A stretch of DNA of 8,037 bases from URNF01 sp045543675 (GTDB lineage: Bacteria; Bacillota; Clostridia; Oscillospirales; Acutalibacteraceae). Every line of letters starts with the position of its first letter. Within the stretch, counting starts at the first letter, position 1. Below are positions 1-5,808 of this stretch, in pieces. The stretch lies in NCBI GenBank assembly GCA_045543675.1, contig JAZPXM010000210.1:1-8037 (forward strand), in the 5' to 3' direction. The notes beneath the pieces were generated by a model. The model was not told where the DNA came from and searched no databases. It worked only from the letters and a program-made list of their open reading frames with translations. A program made the position numbers and the translations under genes.

Positions 1-67
1 TTTTATCCCTATGACCACCCGCCGTACGGTGTCGTTTGTTGCTTTTGTGAATTTTCAATGAATATAC

Positions 68-97
68 TTTACTTTTGTATACCTTTTATGCTAAAAT
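68..97 (+). promoter_or_regulatory. Sigma-A-type promoter with extended -10
   Basis: A TTTACT -35-like hexamer (68-73) is followed after 18 bases by TAAAAT (92-97). That -10 is preceded by the TG dinucleotide (89-90) of an extended -10. Transcription would start near 104, giving a leader of about 23 bases that carries the AAAAGGGGA ribosome binding site (112-120) of the first gene. The remaining sequence at 1-67 shows no gene or structure that I can support. Confidence 0.6.
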
Positions 98-126
98 GAT
101 ATAAATGTGTAAAAAGGGGAAGTTTT

Positions 127-786
127 ATGTCCAAAAAAACGCAAAAGCGGGGCAAAACGGTAGAGCCGATTTCTACTATTTTTGAAGGTCCTGCTTTAAC
201 GATGCAACAGCGAGAACAATTGAAAAAGCAGGAAAAAGCCGAGGCGCTGGCGAAAAAACGCGAGCAGCGGCGTCGTTTACGTGTAGAAAAACAGCAAAAC
301 AGAAAGCCGGCGGATAAAAAAGAACGGGTACAGATGCTGGTGTTGATCTTTGTACTGGTCGGGTTTGTGATCTTGGGCGTTTTAATGATGCTGATTTCTC
401 ACGGCACTTTTGGACGCGGTCCTAAAATCGGCGTGACGTATTATATCAACGAAGCGCTGGTAGCTACAAAAAGCGCAGACGGTGTAACGGCGGAAATCAA
501 CCAGGCGTATTACACCAAAAACGGCGGCTTACATATTGGTTTAAGTCTTGCCAACGGTATGGCGGAATCTCAGCATCCTACGTCGATTCGTGTAAAATTG
601 ATGAACGGAGACGGCGAGATTATTACAGATGCTACTGTGGGGAATATCCCCTCGTCGTTTTATGTGATATTTGACGGATACAATTCGTATGACCTGTTCA
701 TTCCGAAAAAGTTTATACGTATTCCGGATGATCCGTTGTCCGAGATCTCATATGAAATTACCGTAGAAAGTATAGATACAGAATAA
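127..786 (+). CDS. Unrecognised single-pass membrane protein with charged cytoplasmic head and extracytoplasmic domain
   Basis: I do not recognise a family. The 219-residue protein has three visible parts. The first is a cytoplasmic N-terminus with a very Lys/Arg/Glu/Gln-rich, probably helical stretch at about residues 26-67. The second is one hydrophobic segment at about 68-90. The third is a C-terminal portion of about 130 residues (94-219) whose alternating hydrophobic/polar pattern suggests a beta-sandwich outside the membrane. There is no lipobox and no signal peptidase site. The ATG is supported by AAAAGGGGA 6 bases upstream. The gene is first in an operon: its stop is 12 bases before the next start, and that spacer carries AGGAG. 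The partner is a membrane-anchored peptidyl-prolyl isomerase, so a role at the cell envelope is possible, but this is inference from context. That it is a real gene is close to certain; its function is unknown. Confidence 0.85.
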   Translation: MSKKTQKRGKTVEPISTIFEGPALTMQQREQLKKQEKAEALAKKREQRRRLRVEKQQNRKPADKKERVQMLVLIFVLVGFVILGVLMMLISHGTFGRGPKIGVTYYINEALVATKSADGVTAEINQAYYTKNGGLHIGLSLANGMAESQHPTSIRVKLMNGDGEIITDATVGNIPSSFYVIFDGYNSYDLFIPKKFIRIPDDPLSEISYEITVESIDTE

Positions 787-798
787 GGAGTAAATAAG

Positions 799-2226
799 AT
801 GGGTAAAAATGCAAGACTGCGTGAAGAACGCAAATTAAACAAAGAAGAGCGCGAAGCGCAAAAGTTGGCTGTAGCGAAGAAAGCAAAGCGCAACCGTATT
901 ATCCGTAATTGTGTAATTGCGGCGGGAGCCGTGCTGGCGGCTGCCGGCATCGCGTTGTACATCTTTTTCGGCGTGATCGTCAACCAGGGTTGGTATCTGC
1001 GCAAAGTGACCGCTATGCAATCTGAAAATTTCACGGTAACCGGTGAGATGATGTCCTATTTTGTGTATAACACCTTCGAAAACTACAATGCACAGTACGG
1101 TACACAGTTGGGTATTGACGCGGAAAAATCACTCAAAGAGCAGTATTTTCGCGAAGGTGTTTCGTGGTTTGATTATTTTGTATTAGAAGCGAAGGCTAAT
1201 CTGCGACAGGTACTGTTGTTCGCTGAAAAAGCCAAGGAACAGGGTTTAGAAGTGACCGCCGACGAGAAAGCGGAAATTGCGCAGGTGGCTATGTCCAACG
1301 ATTTTAGCACCTATACGGAGAAGTTTGGCTTTACCGCAGACGACTTTATAAAGGCGATGGAACTGACCACTTTGGCATCTAAAATGTATGACAAAGCGGT
1401 TACGGATATGGCAATTGACGATGCGAAAATCGAACAGTATTTCAAGACTAATGAAAAATACTTCAAAATGGTGGACTATAATGCGATTGTGATTCCGTAT
1501 GGCGAAAACGGCTGGTATGATGAGGCTTCTGCTGCAAAATCCGCCGCCGATCATATTGCGAAAGCCACCACCACAACTGCATTTGATAAAGCTGTACGGG
1601 AAGTGCTTTCCGCTATTGGTGCTTCTGCTAACGACATTGAAACCGAACTGCAATCCGCAAAACAGACAGGTGTTTATTACAAAGATGATGATGCCGTAAG
1701 TACATGGGCATTTGGCACCGCCAAGGTAGGCAACACCTATGTTGCGACTATGGACAGCGCGTATGCTGTGTATCAATTGACGACATTGCCGTATATTGAT
1801 GATGCTGTTACCGTTAATGTGCGTCATATTTTAGTATCTTCCGAAGACAAGGCTAAGGAAGTACTTGCTGAATGGAAGAAAGGCGACAAGACGGCGGAAA
1901 GTTTTGGGAAACTCGCTGAACAATACACCGAAGATCCCGGTTCGAAAGAAACGGGCGGTTTGTACCAAAATGTGTCCAAAGGCGAAATGGTGGAAGCATT
2001 TGATACATGGATTTTCGATGAAAAACGCAAAGATGGGGACACCGATATTGTCAAGACCGAACATGGGTACCATGTAATGTACTTTGCGGGCGAAGGCAGT
2101 AAAGCGTGGGAAATCGGAGCAGAAAATGCTATGATTGCCGAGAATGTCGATAAACTGTGCGCTGAGTACACAAAGACTTGGCCTGTGACCACAAAGAACG
2201 GTGTTATCGGACGCTTGCCGATGTAA
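799..2226 (+). CDS. Membrane-anchored parvulin-type peptidyl-prolyl cis-trans isomerase (PrsA/SurA-like foldase)
   Basis: A 475-residue extracytoplasmic foldase. Residues 1-34 are strongly charged and cytoplasmic, and a single membrane segment lies at about 35-60. Residues 65-330 form a mostly helical chaperone-like region of the SurA/PrsA N-terminal sort, and a parvulin (rotamase) domain lies at about 339-430. The parvulin signature is visible as VRHILV (341-346), the EDPGSKETGG segment (378-387), a GEMV..F motif (395-401) and the closing strand EHGYHVMYF (421-429). Known members catalyse proline isomerisation and assist folding of exported proteins at the membrane-wall interface. Unlike Bacillus PrsA it has no lipobox cysteine and is held by an uncleaved N-terminal helix. 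The start is set by AGGAG 8 bases upstream. It is second in a two-gene operon that ends at a strong terminator. Whether the rotamase domain is catalytically active cannot be judged from motifs alone. Confidence 0.88.
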   Translation: MGKNARLREERKLNKEEREAQKLAVAKKAKRNRIIRNCVIAAGAVLAAAGIALYIFFGVIVNQGWYLRKVTAMQSENFTVTGEMMSYFVYNTFENYNAQYGTQLGIDAEKSLKEQYFREGVSWFDYFVLEAKANLRQVLLFAEKAKEQGLEVTADEKAEIAQVAMSNDFSTYTEKFGFTADDFIKAMELTTLASKMYDKAVTDMAIDDAKIEQYFKTNEKYFKMVDYNAIVIPYGENGWYDEASAAKSAADHIAKATTTTAFDKAVREVLSAIGASANDIETELQSAKQTGVYYKDDDAVSTWAFGTAKVGNTYVATMDSAYAVYQLTTLPYIDDAVTVNVRHILVSSEDKAKEVLAEWKKGDKTAESFGKLAEQYTEDPGSKETGGLYQNVSKGEMVEAFDTWIFDEKRKDGDTDIVKTEHGYHVMYFAGEGSKAWEIGAENAMIAENVDKLCAEYTKTWPVTTKNGVIGRLPM

Positions 2227-2267
2227 ATTGCATAGGCTGGCGAGCAAAACTGCAAAGGCATCTAACC

Positions 2268-2305
2268 AAACCGTATGCGAATGTGTATTCGCATACGGTT
2301 TTTTT
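2268..2305 (+). terminator. Strong intrinsic terminator of the isomerase operon
   Basis: A perfect 15-base-pair stem: AAACCGTATGCGAAT (2268-2282) pairs with its exact reverse complement at 2287-2301 around a GTGT loop. It runs into seven consecutive T (2299-2305). The stem lies about 40 bases after the isomerase stop and separates that operon from the sporulation cluster. Confidence 0.95.
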
Positions 2306-2321
2306 GTCTTCAGTTACCGAT

Positions 2322-2355
2322 TTCGGCAGAATATGCCTTTTGTACGCGGTATACT
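2322..2355 (+). promoter_or_regulatory. Putative Spo0A-dependent promoter of spoIIGA
   Basis: A TATACT -10 hexamer (2350-2355) has no convincing -35 at 17 bases. Instead, TTCGGCA at 2322-2328 reads on the opposite strand as TGCCGAA, six of seven positions of the Spo0A box TGTCGAA, and would be centred near -37. In Bacillus the spoIIG promoter is sigma-A-dependent, lacks a properly spaced -35 and is activated by Spo0A bound over that region. The layout here fits, but a single 6/7 match is weak. The predicted start near 2362 would leave a leader of only about 9 bases. Confidence 0.4.
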
Positions 2356-2370
2356 TTGTTTGGTGATGAT

Positions 2371-3225
2371 ATGCCCGTAGTGTACATAGACGTGTTGTTC
2401 TTACTAAATCTCTGGATGGATTTTCTACTGCTGTCGTTGACCGCCCGCCTTTGCCGTGTACCTGCAAGACGAGGCAGATTGGTGTTGGGAGCTGTAGTAG
2501 GTGCCGCTTTGTGTGTATTGTTGTTTTTGCCGCCGCTATCGGTATGGCTTTCACTTGTGATACGCATTTTGGGTACGGTTTTGTTGACAGTTGTTACGTT
2601 TCGCTGGTATTCTTGGCGGATATTTTGGAAACTGCTTATCGTGTTTGCGGTGGTATCCGCGGTGTTTTCGGGTGTTGCCACGGCGCTGTGGTATACGGTA
2701 GCACCAGCGGGGTTTATGGTGGTTGGCGGGGTGGTATACTATGATGCCCCTGCATCACTGCTTATCGTGTTTACCGCGATAAGTTATGCGGTGATTTTGC
2801 TGTATGAACGTTTGCGCCGCCGCACAGCCCCCAAAAATCGTGTCTACACCTTGGAAATACAAGAGAATGGGAAACAGCTGGTATGCAGTTTGCTGTATGA
2901 CAGTGGCTGTACATTGAAAGAACCGTTCTCGGGACGTGCGGCACTTGTTATAGACCGTTTGGCGGCAGAAACGCTGTTGCCGGACGGCTGGCTGGAAGAC
3001 GCGGCTTTGGCGCGGGCGTGCGGCGTCCGCTTTATTCCGTTTGAAACGGTGGGCGGGGAAGGTGCGTTACCTGCGTTTTGTCCTGAACGGATGATTATTA
3101 CCGACAAAAAAGGCGGCCGCTTTGATGTGAGCGGCAGTTTTTTGGCGGTGAGCGATGCACTGGGTCACGGCGAATATACAGCGCTTTGCGGCACGGACAT
3201 CGGCGATATAATAGAAAGGGGATAA
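2371..3225 (+). CDS. spoIIGA: SpoIIGA, sporulation sigma-E factor processing membrane aspartic protease
   Basis: This is the membrane protease that removes the pro-sequence of sigma-E in the mother cell after a forespore signal. It has 284 residues, compared with about 309 in Bacillus subtilis. Five hydrophobic segments (about 2-25, 34-57, 58-78, 81-107, 128-146) precede a cytoplasmic retropepsin-like aspartic protease domain. The catalytic motif is Y176-D177-S178-G179, followed by a hydrophobic strand ending AALVID. The family segment IPFETVGGEGALPAF is at about 222-236. The ATG at 2371 is chosen because it gives the typical opening MPVVYIDVLFLLNLWMD. Upstream in-frame ATGs would begin inside the terminator stem and add a charged leader foreign to the family. 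The ribosome binding site is poor (GGTGAT very close to the start). Its stop is 4 bases before sigE, which fits translational coupling with its substrate. Confidence 0.95.
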   Translation: MPVVYIDVLFLLNLWMDFLLLSLTARLCRVPARRGRLVLGAVVGAALCVLLFLPPLSVWLSLVIRILGTVLLTVVTFRWYSWRIFWKLLIVFAVVSAVFSGVATALWYTVAPAGFMVVGGVVYYDAPASLLIVFTAISYAVILLYERLRRRTAPKNRVYTLEIQENGKQLVCSLLYDSGCTLKEPFSGRAALVIDRLAAETLLPDGWLEDAALARACGVRFIPFETVGGEGALPAFCPERMIITDKKGGRFDVSGSFLAVSDALGHGEYTALCGTDIGDIIERG

Positions 3226-3229
3226 GACA

Positions 3230-3937
3230 ATGCACCGATGGTGGTATCTGCTCAAAAGATTTTTGCGGCGGCTGTTTTTAGGAGAAGAATGTTTATACAT
3301 AAACGGCACAGATGTATTGCCCCCGCCGTTAACAGCCGAAGAAGAACGCACGGTTTTGGCACGGTTGGCAGAACACGATCCTGCGGCACGGGAGATACTG
3401 ATAACCCATAATCTGCGGCTGGTGGTATATATTGCGCGAAAATTCGAAAGTTCGGGAGTGGGGATAGAAGACTTAATTTCTATCGGTACTATCGGGCTTA
3501 TCAAGGCGGTAGGCACTTTTTGTCCCGAACGCAATATAAAGCTGGCTACGTATTCGTCCCGCTGTATCGAGAATGAAATTTTAATGCATCTGCGAAAAAT
3601 TGCGGGACAAAAGCACGAAGTGTCTTTCGATGAGCCGCTGAACACCGATTGGGATGGCAATGAATTGCTGTTGTCGGATGTATTGGGCAGTGACCCTGAT
3701 GATGTTTATCACGGTGTTGAGCGGGAAGCGGAACGGGAACTTTTGCGGGATGCTGTGGCGAAGTTATCCGAGCGGGAACGTACCATTATGCAGATGCGCT
3801 TCGGGTTAAACGGCGGTCGGGAACATACCCAAAACGAAGTGGCGGATATTTTAGGTATTTCGCAGTCCTACATTTCTCGTTTGGAAAAGAAAATCATCCG
3901 TACTTTGCGACGGGAACTCGAGAAAGCGGACGCATAG
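3230..3937 (+). CDS. sigE: RNA polymerase sporulation sigma-E factor, pro-form
   Basis: Mother-cell early sporulation sigma factor, 235 residues (239 in B. subtilis). A basic amphipathic pro-sequence occupies about residues 1-22 (WWYLLKRFLRRLFLG) and by family knowledge tethers the inactive form to membrane. The mature protein should begin around YINGTDVLPPPL (23-34), the conserved stretch next to the SpoIIGA cleavage site. Region 2 spans about 54-123, with NLRLVVYIARKFE, EDLISIGTIGLIKAV and YSSRCIENEILM. SFDEPLNTDWDGNELLLSD (132-150) is nearly invariant in the family. Region 4 lies at about 176-231, with helix-turn-helix VADILGISQSYISRLEKK. The start is supported by AAAGGGG (3216-3222) lying inside the end of spoIIGA. 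It is immediately downstream of its activating protease. The stop codon overlaps the -35 element of the putative sigG promoter. Confidence 0.97.
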   Translation: MHRWWYLLKRFLRRLFLGEECLYINGTDVLPPPLTAEEERTVLARLAEHDPAAREILITHNLRLVVYIARKFESSGVGIEDLISIGTIGLIKAVGTFCPERNIKLATYSSRCIENEILMHLRKIAGQKHEVSFDEPLNTDWDGNELLLSDVLGSDPDDVYHGVEREAERELLRDAVAKLSERERTIMQMRFGLNGGREHTQNEVADILGISQSYISRLEKKIIRTLRRELEKADA

Positions 3938-3961
3938 CCAAGGCGCTCTCTGACCATACTT
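3932..3961 (+). promoter_or_regulatory. Putative sigma-F/sigma-G forespore promoter for sigG
   Basis: GCATA at 3932-3936, overlapping the sigE stop codon, matches the -35 of both forespore sigmas (sigma-F GYATA, sigma-G GHATR). After 15 bases, GACCATACTT (3952-3961) matches most conserved positions of the sigma-F -10 GGNNANAHTR. Read as sigma-G, CATACTT (3955-3961) lies 18 bases from GCATA and matches all but the last position of CATNHTA. In B. subtilis sigG has a sigma-F-dependent promoter at this place and sigma-G autoregulates. The predicted start near 3968 leaves a leader of about 22 bases. The consensus sequences are from memory. Confidence 0.55.
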
Positions 3962-3973
3962 TACGTGAGTATG
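3955..3973 (+). promoter_or_regulatory. Hairpin in sigE-sigG spacer abutting the sigG ribosome binding site
   Basis: CATACT (3955-3960) and AGTATG (3968-3973) form a perfect 6-base-pair stem with a 7-base loop. The stem ends directly against AAAGGAG (3974-3980), the sigG Shine-Dalgarno. Its left arm overlaps the putative forespore -10. The full hairpin would therefore form only in readthrough transcripts from spoIIGA-sigE, not in RNA started near 3968. The stem is short and AT-rich, so its stability is uncertain. Confidence 0.45.
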
Positions 3974-3989
3974 AAAGGAGAGGGTTTGG

Positions 3990-4757
3990 GTGTATAACAA
4001 GGTCGAAATCTGCGGTGTCAACACGTCTGCATTAAAGGTGTTGACCGAAAAAGAAAAAAGTGCCCTTTTGCGCCGTGTGAAAGGCGGTGACAAAGCCGCA
4101 AGAGATGAGATGGTGAACGGCAATCTGCGGTTGGTGCTGAGTGTGGTACAGCGCTTTGCGGGAAGGGGCGAAAATTTAGATGACTTGTTTCAGGTGGGAT
4201 GTATCGGTCTTGTAAAATCCATCGACAATTTTGATATTTCCCAAAATGTGCGGTTTTCTACCTATGCCGTGCCGATGATCATCGGCGAGATACGACGGTA
4301 TTTACGGGATAATAACAGTATCCGCATCAGCCGTTCTATGCGGGATATCGCTTATAAAGCGATGCAGGCAAAGGAACAACTGACCGCTAAAAACCAGCGG
4401 GAACCCACCGTGGATGAGATCGCCAAACACCTCGAATTGCCGCGGGAAGATGTGGTCATTGCTCTGGAAGCGATTGTGGAGCCGGTCAGTTTGTATGAGC
4501 CTGTGTATGCGGACGGCGGCGATACCATTTACGTGCTTGACCAAGTGGGGGACAATAACGATGACCGCAATTGGTTAGATGAAATCGCATTAAAAGAAGC
4601 GATGAACAATTTAAGCGACAGAGAAAAGAAAATTCTCTTTTTGCGGTTTTTTAAAGGCAAAACACAGATAGAAGTGTCCGAAGAGATAGGCATTTCTCAA
4701 GCGCAGGTCAGCCGTTTGGAAAAGGGCGCTCTCCAACGCATTAAAGGGGAAATATAG
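3990..4757 (+). CDS. sigG: RNA polymerase sporulation sigma-G factor
   Basis: Late forespore sigma factor, 255 residues (260 in B. subtilis). It directs genes for spore DNA protection and germination. The N-terminal signature YNKVEICGVNTS (2-13) is diagnostic and separates it from sigma-F. Region 2 is at about 36-107 (VNGNLRLVLSVVQRF, DDLFQVGCIGLVKSIDNFD, STYAVPMIIGEIRRYLRDNN). Region 3 is at about 112-185 and region 4 at about 200-252, with helix-turn-helix EVSEEIGISQAQVSRLEK. N43 corresponds to the asparagine that, as I recall, is contacted by the anti-sigma factor Gin/CsfB in B. subtilis. The start is GTG, 5-9 bases after AAAGGAGAGGG; it yields the family's usual N-terminus, and no in-frame ATG competes. 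It lies 52 bases after sigE and can be expressed by readthrough and from its own promoter. Confidence 0.97.
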   Translation: MYNKVEICGVNTSALKVLTEKEKSALLRRVKGGDKAARDEMVNGNLRLVLSVVQRFAGRGENLDDLFQVGCIGLVKSIDNFDISQNVRFSTYAVPMIIGEIRRYLRDNNSIRISRSMRDIAYKAMQAKEQLTAKNQREPTVDEIAKHLELPREDVVIALEAIVEPVSLYEPVYADGGDTIYVLDQVGDNNDDRNWLDEIALKEAMNNLSDREKKILFLRFFKGKTQIEVSEEIGISQAQVSRLEKGALQRIKGEI

Positions 4758-4766
4758 TCATATACT

Positions 4767-4781
4767 GTCCCGAAAGGGGAC
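4767..4781 (+). promoter_or_regulatory. Small hairpin covering the ylmC ribosome binding site
   Basis: GTCCC (4767-4771) pairs with GGGAC (4777-4781) around a GAAAG loop. The stem includes most of AAAGGGGA (4773-4780), the only Shine-Dalgarno for the next gene. It could damp translation unless ribosomes or an RNA partner open it. With only five pairs it may be incidental. Confidence 0.35.
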
Positions 4782-4789
4782 TTGTGGTT

Positions 4790-5089
4790 ATGATTTGCAG
4801 AATTACCGATATGCACAGTAAAGAAGTGATCAACGTGTGCGACGGCACGCGGCTGGGCTGTGTGGATGACGTGGAAGTGGATACTTGTACCGCCGAAATC
4901 GTGGCGATTGTGGTACACGGGCGCGGACGGTTGTTTGGATTGCTGGGCAGATGTGACGATATCGTGATAGGATGGCGGGAGATAGAAGTGATAGGGGAAG
5001 AAACGGTGCTGGTCAATCATACCGCACCCGCTTGCCGTACCTGCACCCGCAAAAACGGGCGTAATATCTTGGGCGGTTTATTTGGATAA
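4790..5089 (+). CDS. ylmC: YlmC/YmxH-family PRC-barrel sporulation-associated protein with cysteine-rich C-terminal tail
   Basis: A small protein of 99 residues belonging to the YlmC/YmxH PRC-barrel family, which commonly sits directly after sigG in spore formers; its molecular role is not settled. The barrel covers about residues 1-75: RITDMHSKEVINVCDGTRLG, then VDDVEVDTCTAEIVAIVV, then the GRGRLFGL segment and I.WREIEVIGEETVLV. Typical members are about 80-90 residues. Here a tail of about 24 residues follows (76-99) with C82-R-T-C85, several basic residues and a GGLFG end. Seven cysteines in 99 residues is high for a cytoplasmic protein. The ATG at 4790 is preferred because AAAGGGGA lies 9 bases upstream. 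The in-frame GTG at 4784 is only 3 bases from it. The gene follows sigG by 32 bases, so co-transcription is likely. No terminator is visible after it. Confidence 0.85.
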   Translation: MICRITDMHSKEVINVCDGTRLGCVDDVEVDTCTAEIVAIVVHGRGRLFGLLGRCDDIVIGWREIEVIGEETVLVNHTAPACRTCTRKNGRNILGGLFG

Positions 5090-5093
5090 CACC

Positions 5094-5122
5094 TTGCGTT
5101 TTTTGTACGGTTATAGTATAGT
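5094..5122 (+). promoter_or_regulatory. Likely sigma-A promoter of the acetyltransferase gene
   Basis: TTGCGT (5094-5099), 17 bases, then TATAGT (5117-5122; five of six -10 positions). Transcription would start near 5129, leaving a leader of about 17 bases with the ribosome binding site AAGAAGGTG (5131-5139). A separate promoter explains how a sugar-modification gene can sit directly behind a sporulation cluster. Two overlapping inverted repeats in the region also involve the ribosome binding site: AACACCTT 5088-5095 with AAGGTGTT 5134-5141, and ACACC 5125-5129 with GGTGT 5136-5140. Confidence 0.45.
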
Positions 5123-5145
5123 TGACACCAAAGAAGGTGTTACAG

Positions 5146-5757
5146 ATGGATATGTATGAAAAGATGCACAGCGGAGAAGTGTATGTTTGTACCGATCAGA
5201 CGTTGGTAGCGGAACAATTGCAGTATCTTGACCGCTTATATGATTTTAACGCAACCCGACCGACAGAAATGGAAAAACGGACGGCAATGCTTAAAGAAAT
5301 GTTTGCAGAAATCGGTGAAGATTGTTATATTGAACCACCTTTGCATACGAATTGGGGTGGAAAGCATTGTCATTTTGGCAAAAACGTATATGCCAACTTT
5401 AATCTCACGTTGGTGGACGATACCCATATTTACGTTGGGGATTATACTATGCTTGGTCCTAACGTGGTGATTGCATCGGCAGGACACCCTATTTTGCCGG
5501 CATTGCGGGAACGGGGATGTCAGTACAATATGCCTGTACACATCGGTAGAAATTGTTGGCTGGGTGCGGGTGTTATCGTATTGCCCGGTGTCACAATCGG
5601 GGATAATACGGTGATAGGTGCGGGAAGCGTGGTCACCAAAGATATTCCTGCAAATGTTGTTGCGGTGGGGAATCCTTGCCGTGTACTCAGGGAAATTAAC
5701 GATCACGATAAAGAATACTATTTTAAGGATAGGAAATTAGATGCATCGCTCTTGTGA
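5146..5757 (+). CDS. Galactoside/maltose O-acetyltransferase, LacA/Maa type (left-handed beta-helix)
   Basis: A cytoplasmic trimeric enzyme family that transfers acetyl from acetyl-CoA to the 6-hydroxyl of sugars. It has 203 residues, the length of E. coli LacA. The N-terminal Mac domain (about 3-58) holds KMHSGEVYV, LYDFNATRPTEMEKR and LKEMFAEIGED. Hexapeptide-repeat coils run from about 60 to 180, with YANFNLTLVDD (82-92), the catalytic histidine in SAGHP (H114), and WLGAGVIVLPGVTIGDNTVIGAG (138-160). The end, VGNPCRVLREINDHDKEYYFKD, closely resembles LacA. N84 and D92 line up with LacA active-site residues. The ATG at 5146 sits 6 bases after AAGAAGGTG; the in-frame TTG at 5122 is inside the -10 and is not used. 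Whether galactosides, maltose or glucose are acetylated cannot be told. No sugar operon is nearby, so a detoxifying role is only a guess. Confidence 0.92.
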   Translation: MDMYEKMHSGEVYVCTDQTLVAEQLQYLDRLYDFNATRPTEMEKRTAMLKEMFAEIGEDCYIEPPLHTNWGGKHCHFGKNVYANFNLTLVDDTHIYVGDYTMLGPNVVIASAGHPILPALRERGCQYNMPVHIGRNCWLGAGVIVLPGVTIGDNTVIGAGSVVTKDIPANVVAVGNPCRVLREINDHDKEYYFKDRKLDASLL

Positions 5758-5763
5758 GTATCC

Positions 5764-5792
5764 TTGCTTTTCGGATTTTTTTGTGCTACACT
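5764..5792 (+). promoter_or_regulatory. Likely sigma-A promoter with extended -10 for the pnuC-like gene
   Basis: TTGCTT (5764-5769), 17 bases, then TACACT (5787-5792), preceded by the TG of an extended -10 (5784-5785). A start near 5799 would place the whole structured region 5809-5889 at the front of the transcript. An alternative -10, TATAGT (5801-5806), lacks a good -35 and would begin inside the first hairpin. The T-run at 5776-5782 after a weak 4-base-pair stem could also end the acetyltransferase transcript, but poorly. Confidence 0.45.
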
Positions 5793-5808
5793 ATTGTCAA
5801 TATAGTTA

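Noticed and set aside
22..29. Palindrome CCGTACGG near the window start
   Set aside because: It is a single 8-base palindrome without a partner site or T-run and cannot be interpreted.
1246..1827. 193-codon open frame on the minus strand inside the isomerase gene
   Set aside because: It lies entirely antisense to the isomerase, is rich in His/Arg/Ile as expected of a shadow frame, and shows no ribosome binding site or family motif.
2275..2370. N-terminal extension of spoIIGA from an ATG at 2275
   Set aside because: It begins inside the right half of a perfect terminator, lacks a ribosome binding site and adds residues foreign to SpoIIGA; MPVVYIDV at 2371 is the family start.
3067..3660. 197-codon open frame on the minus strand across spoIIGA and sigE
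   Set aside because: It is the shadow of two well-conserved genes and has no recognisable protein character or promoter.
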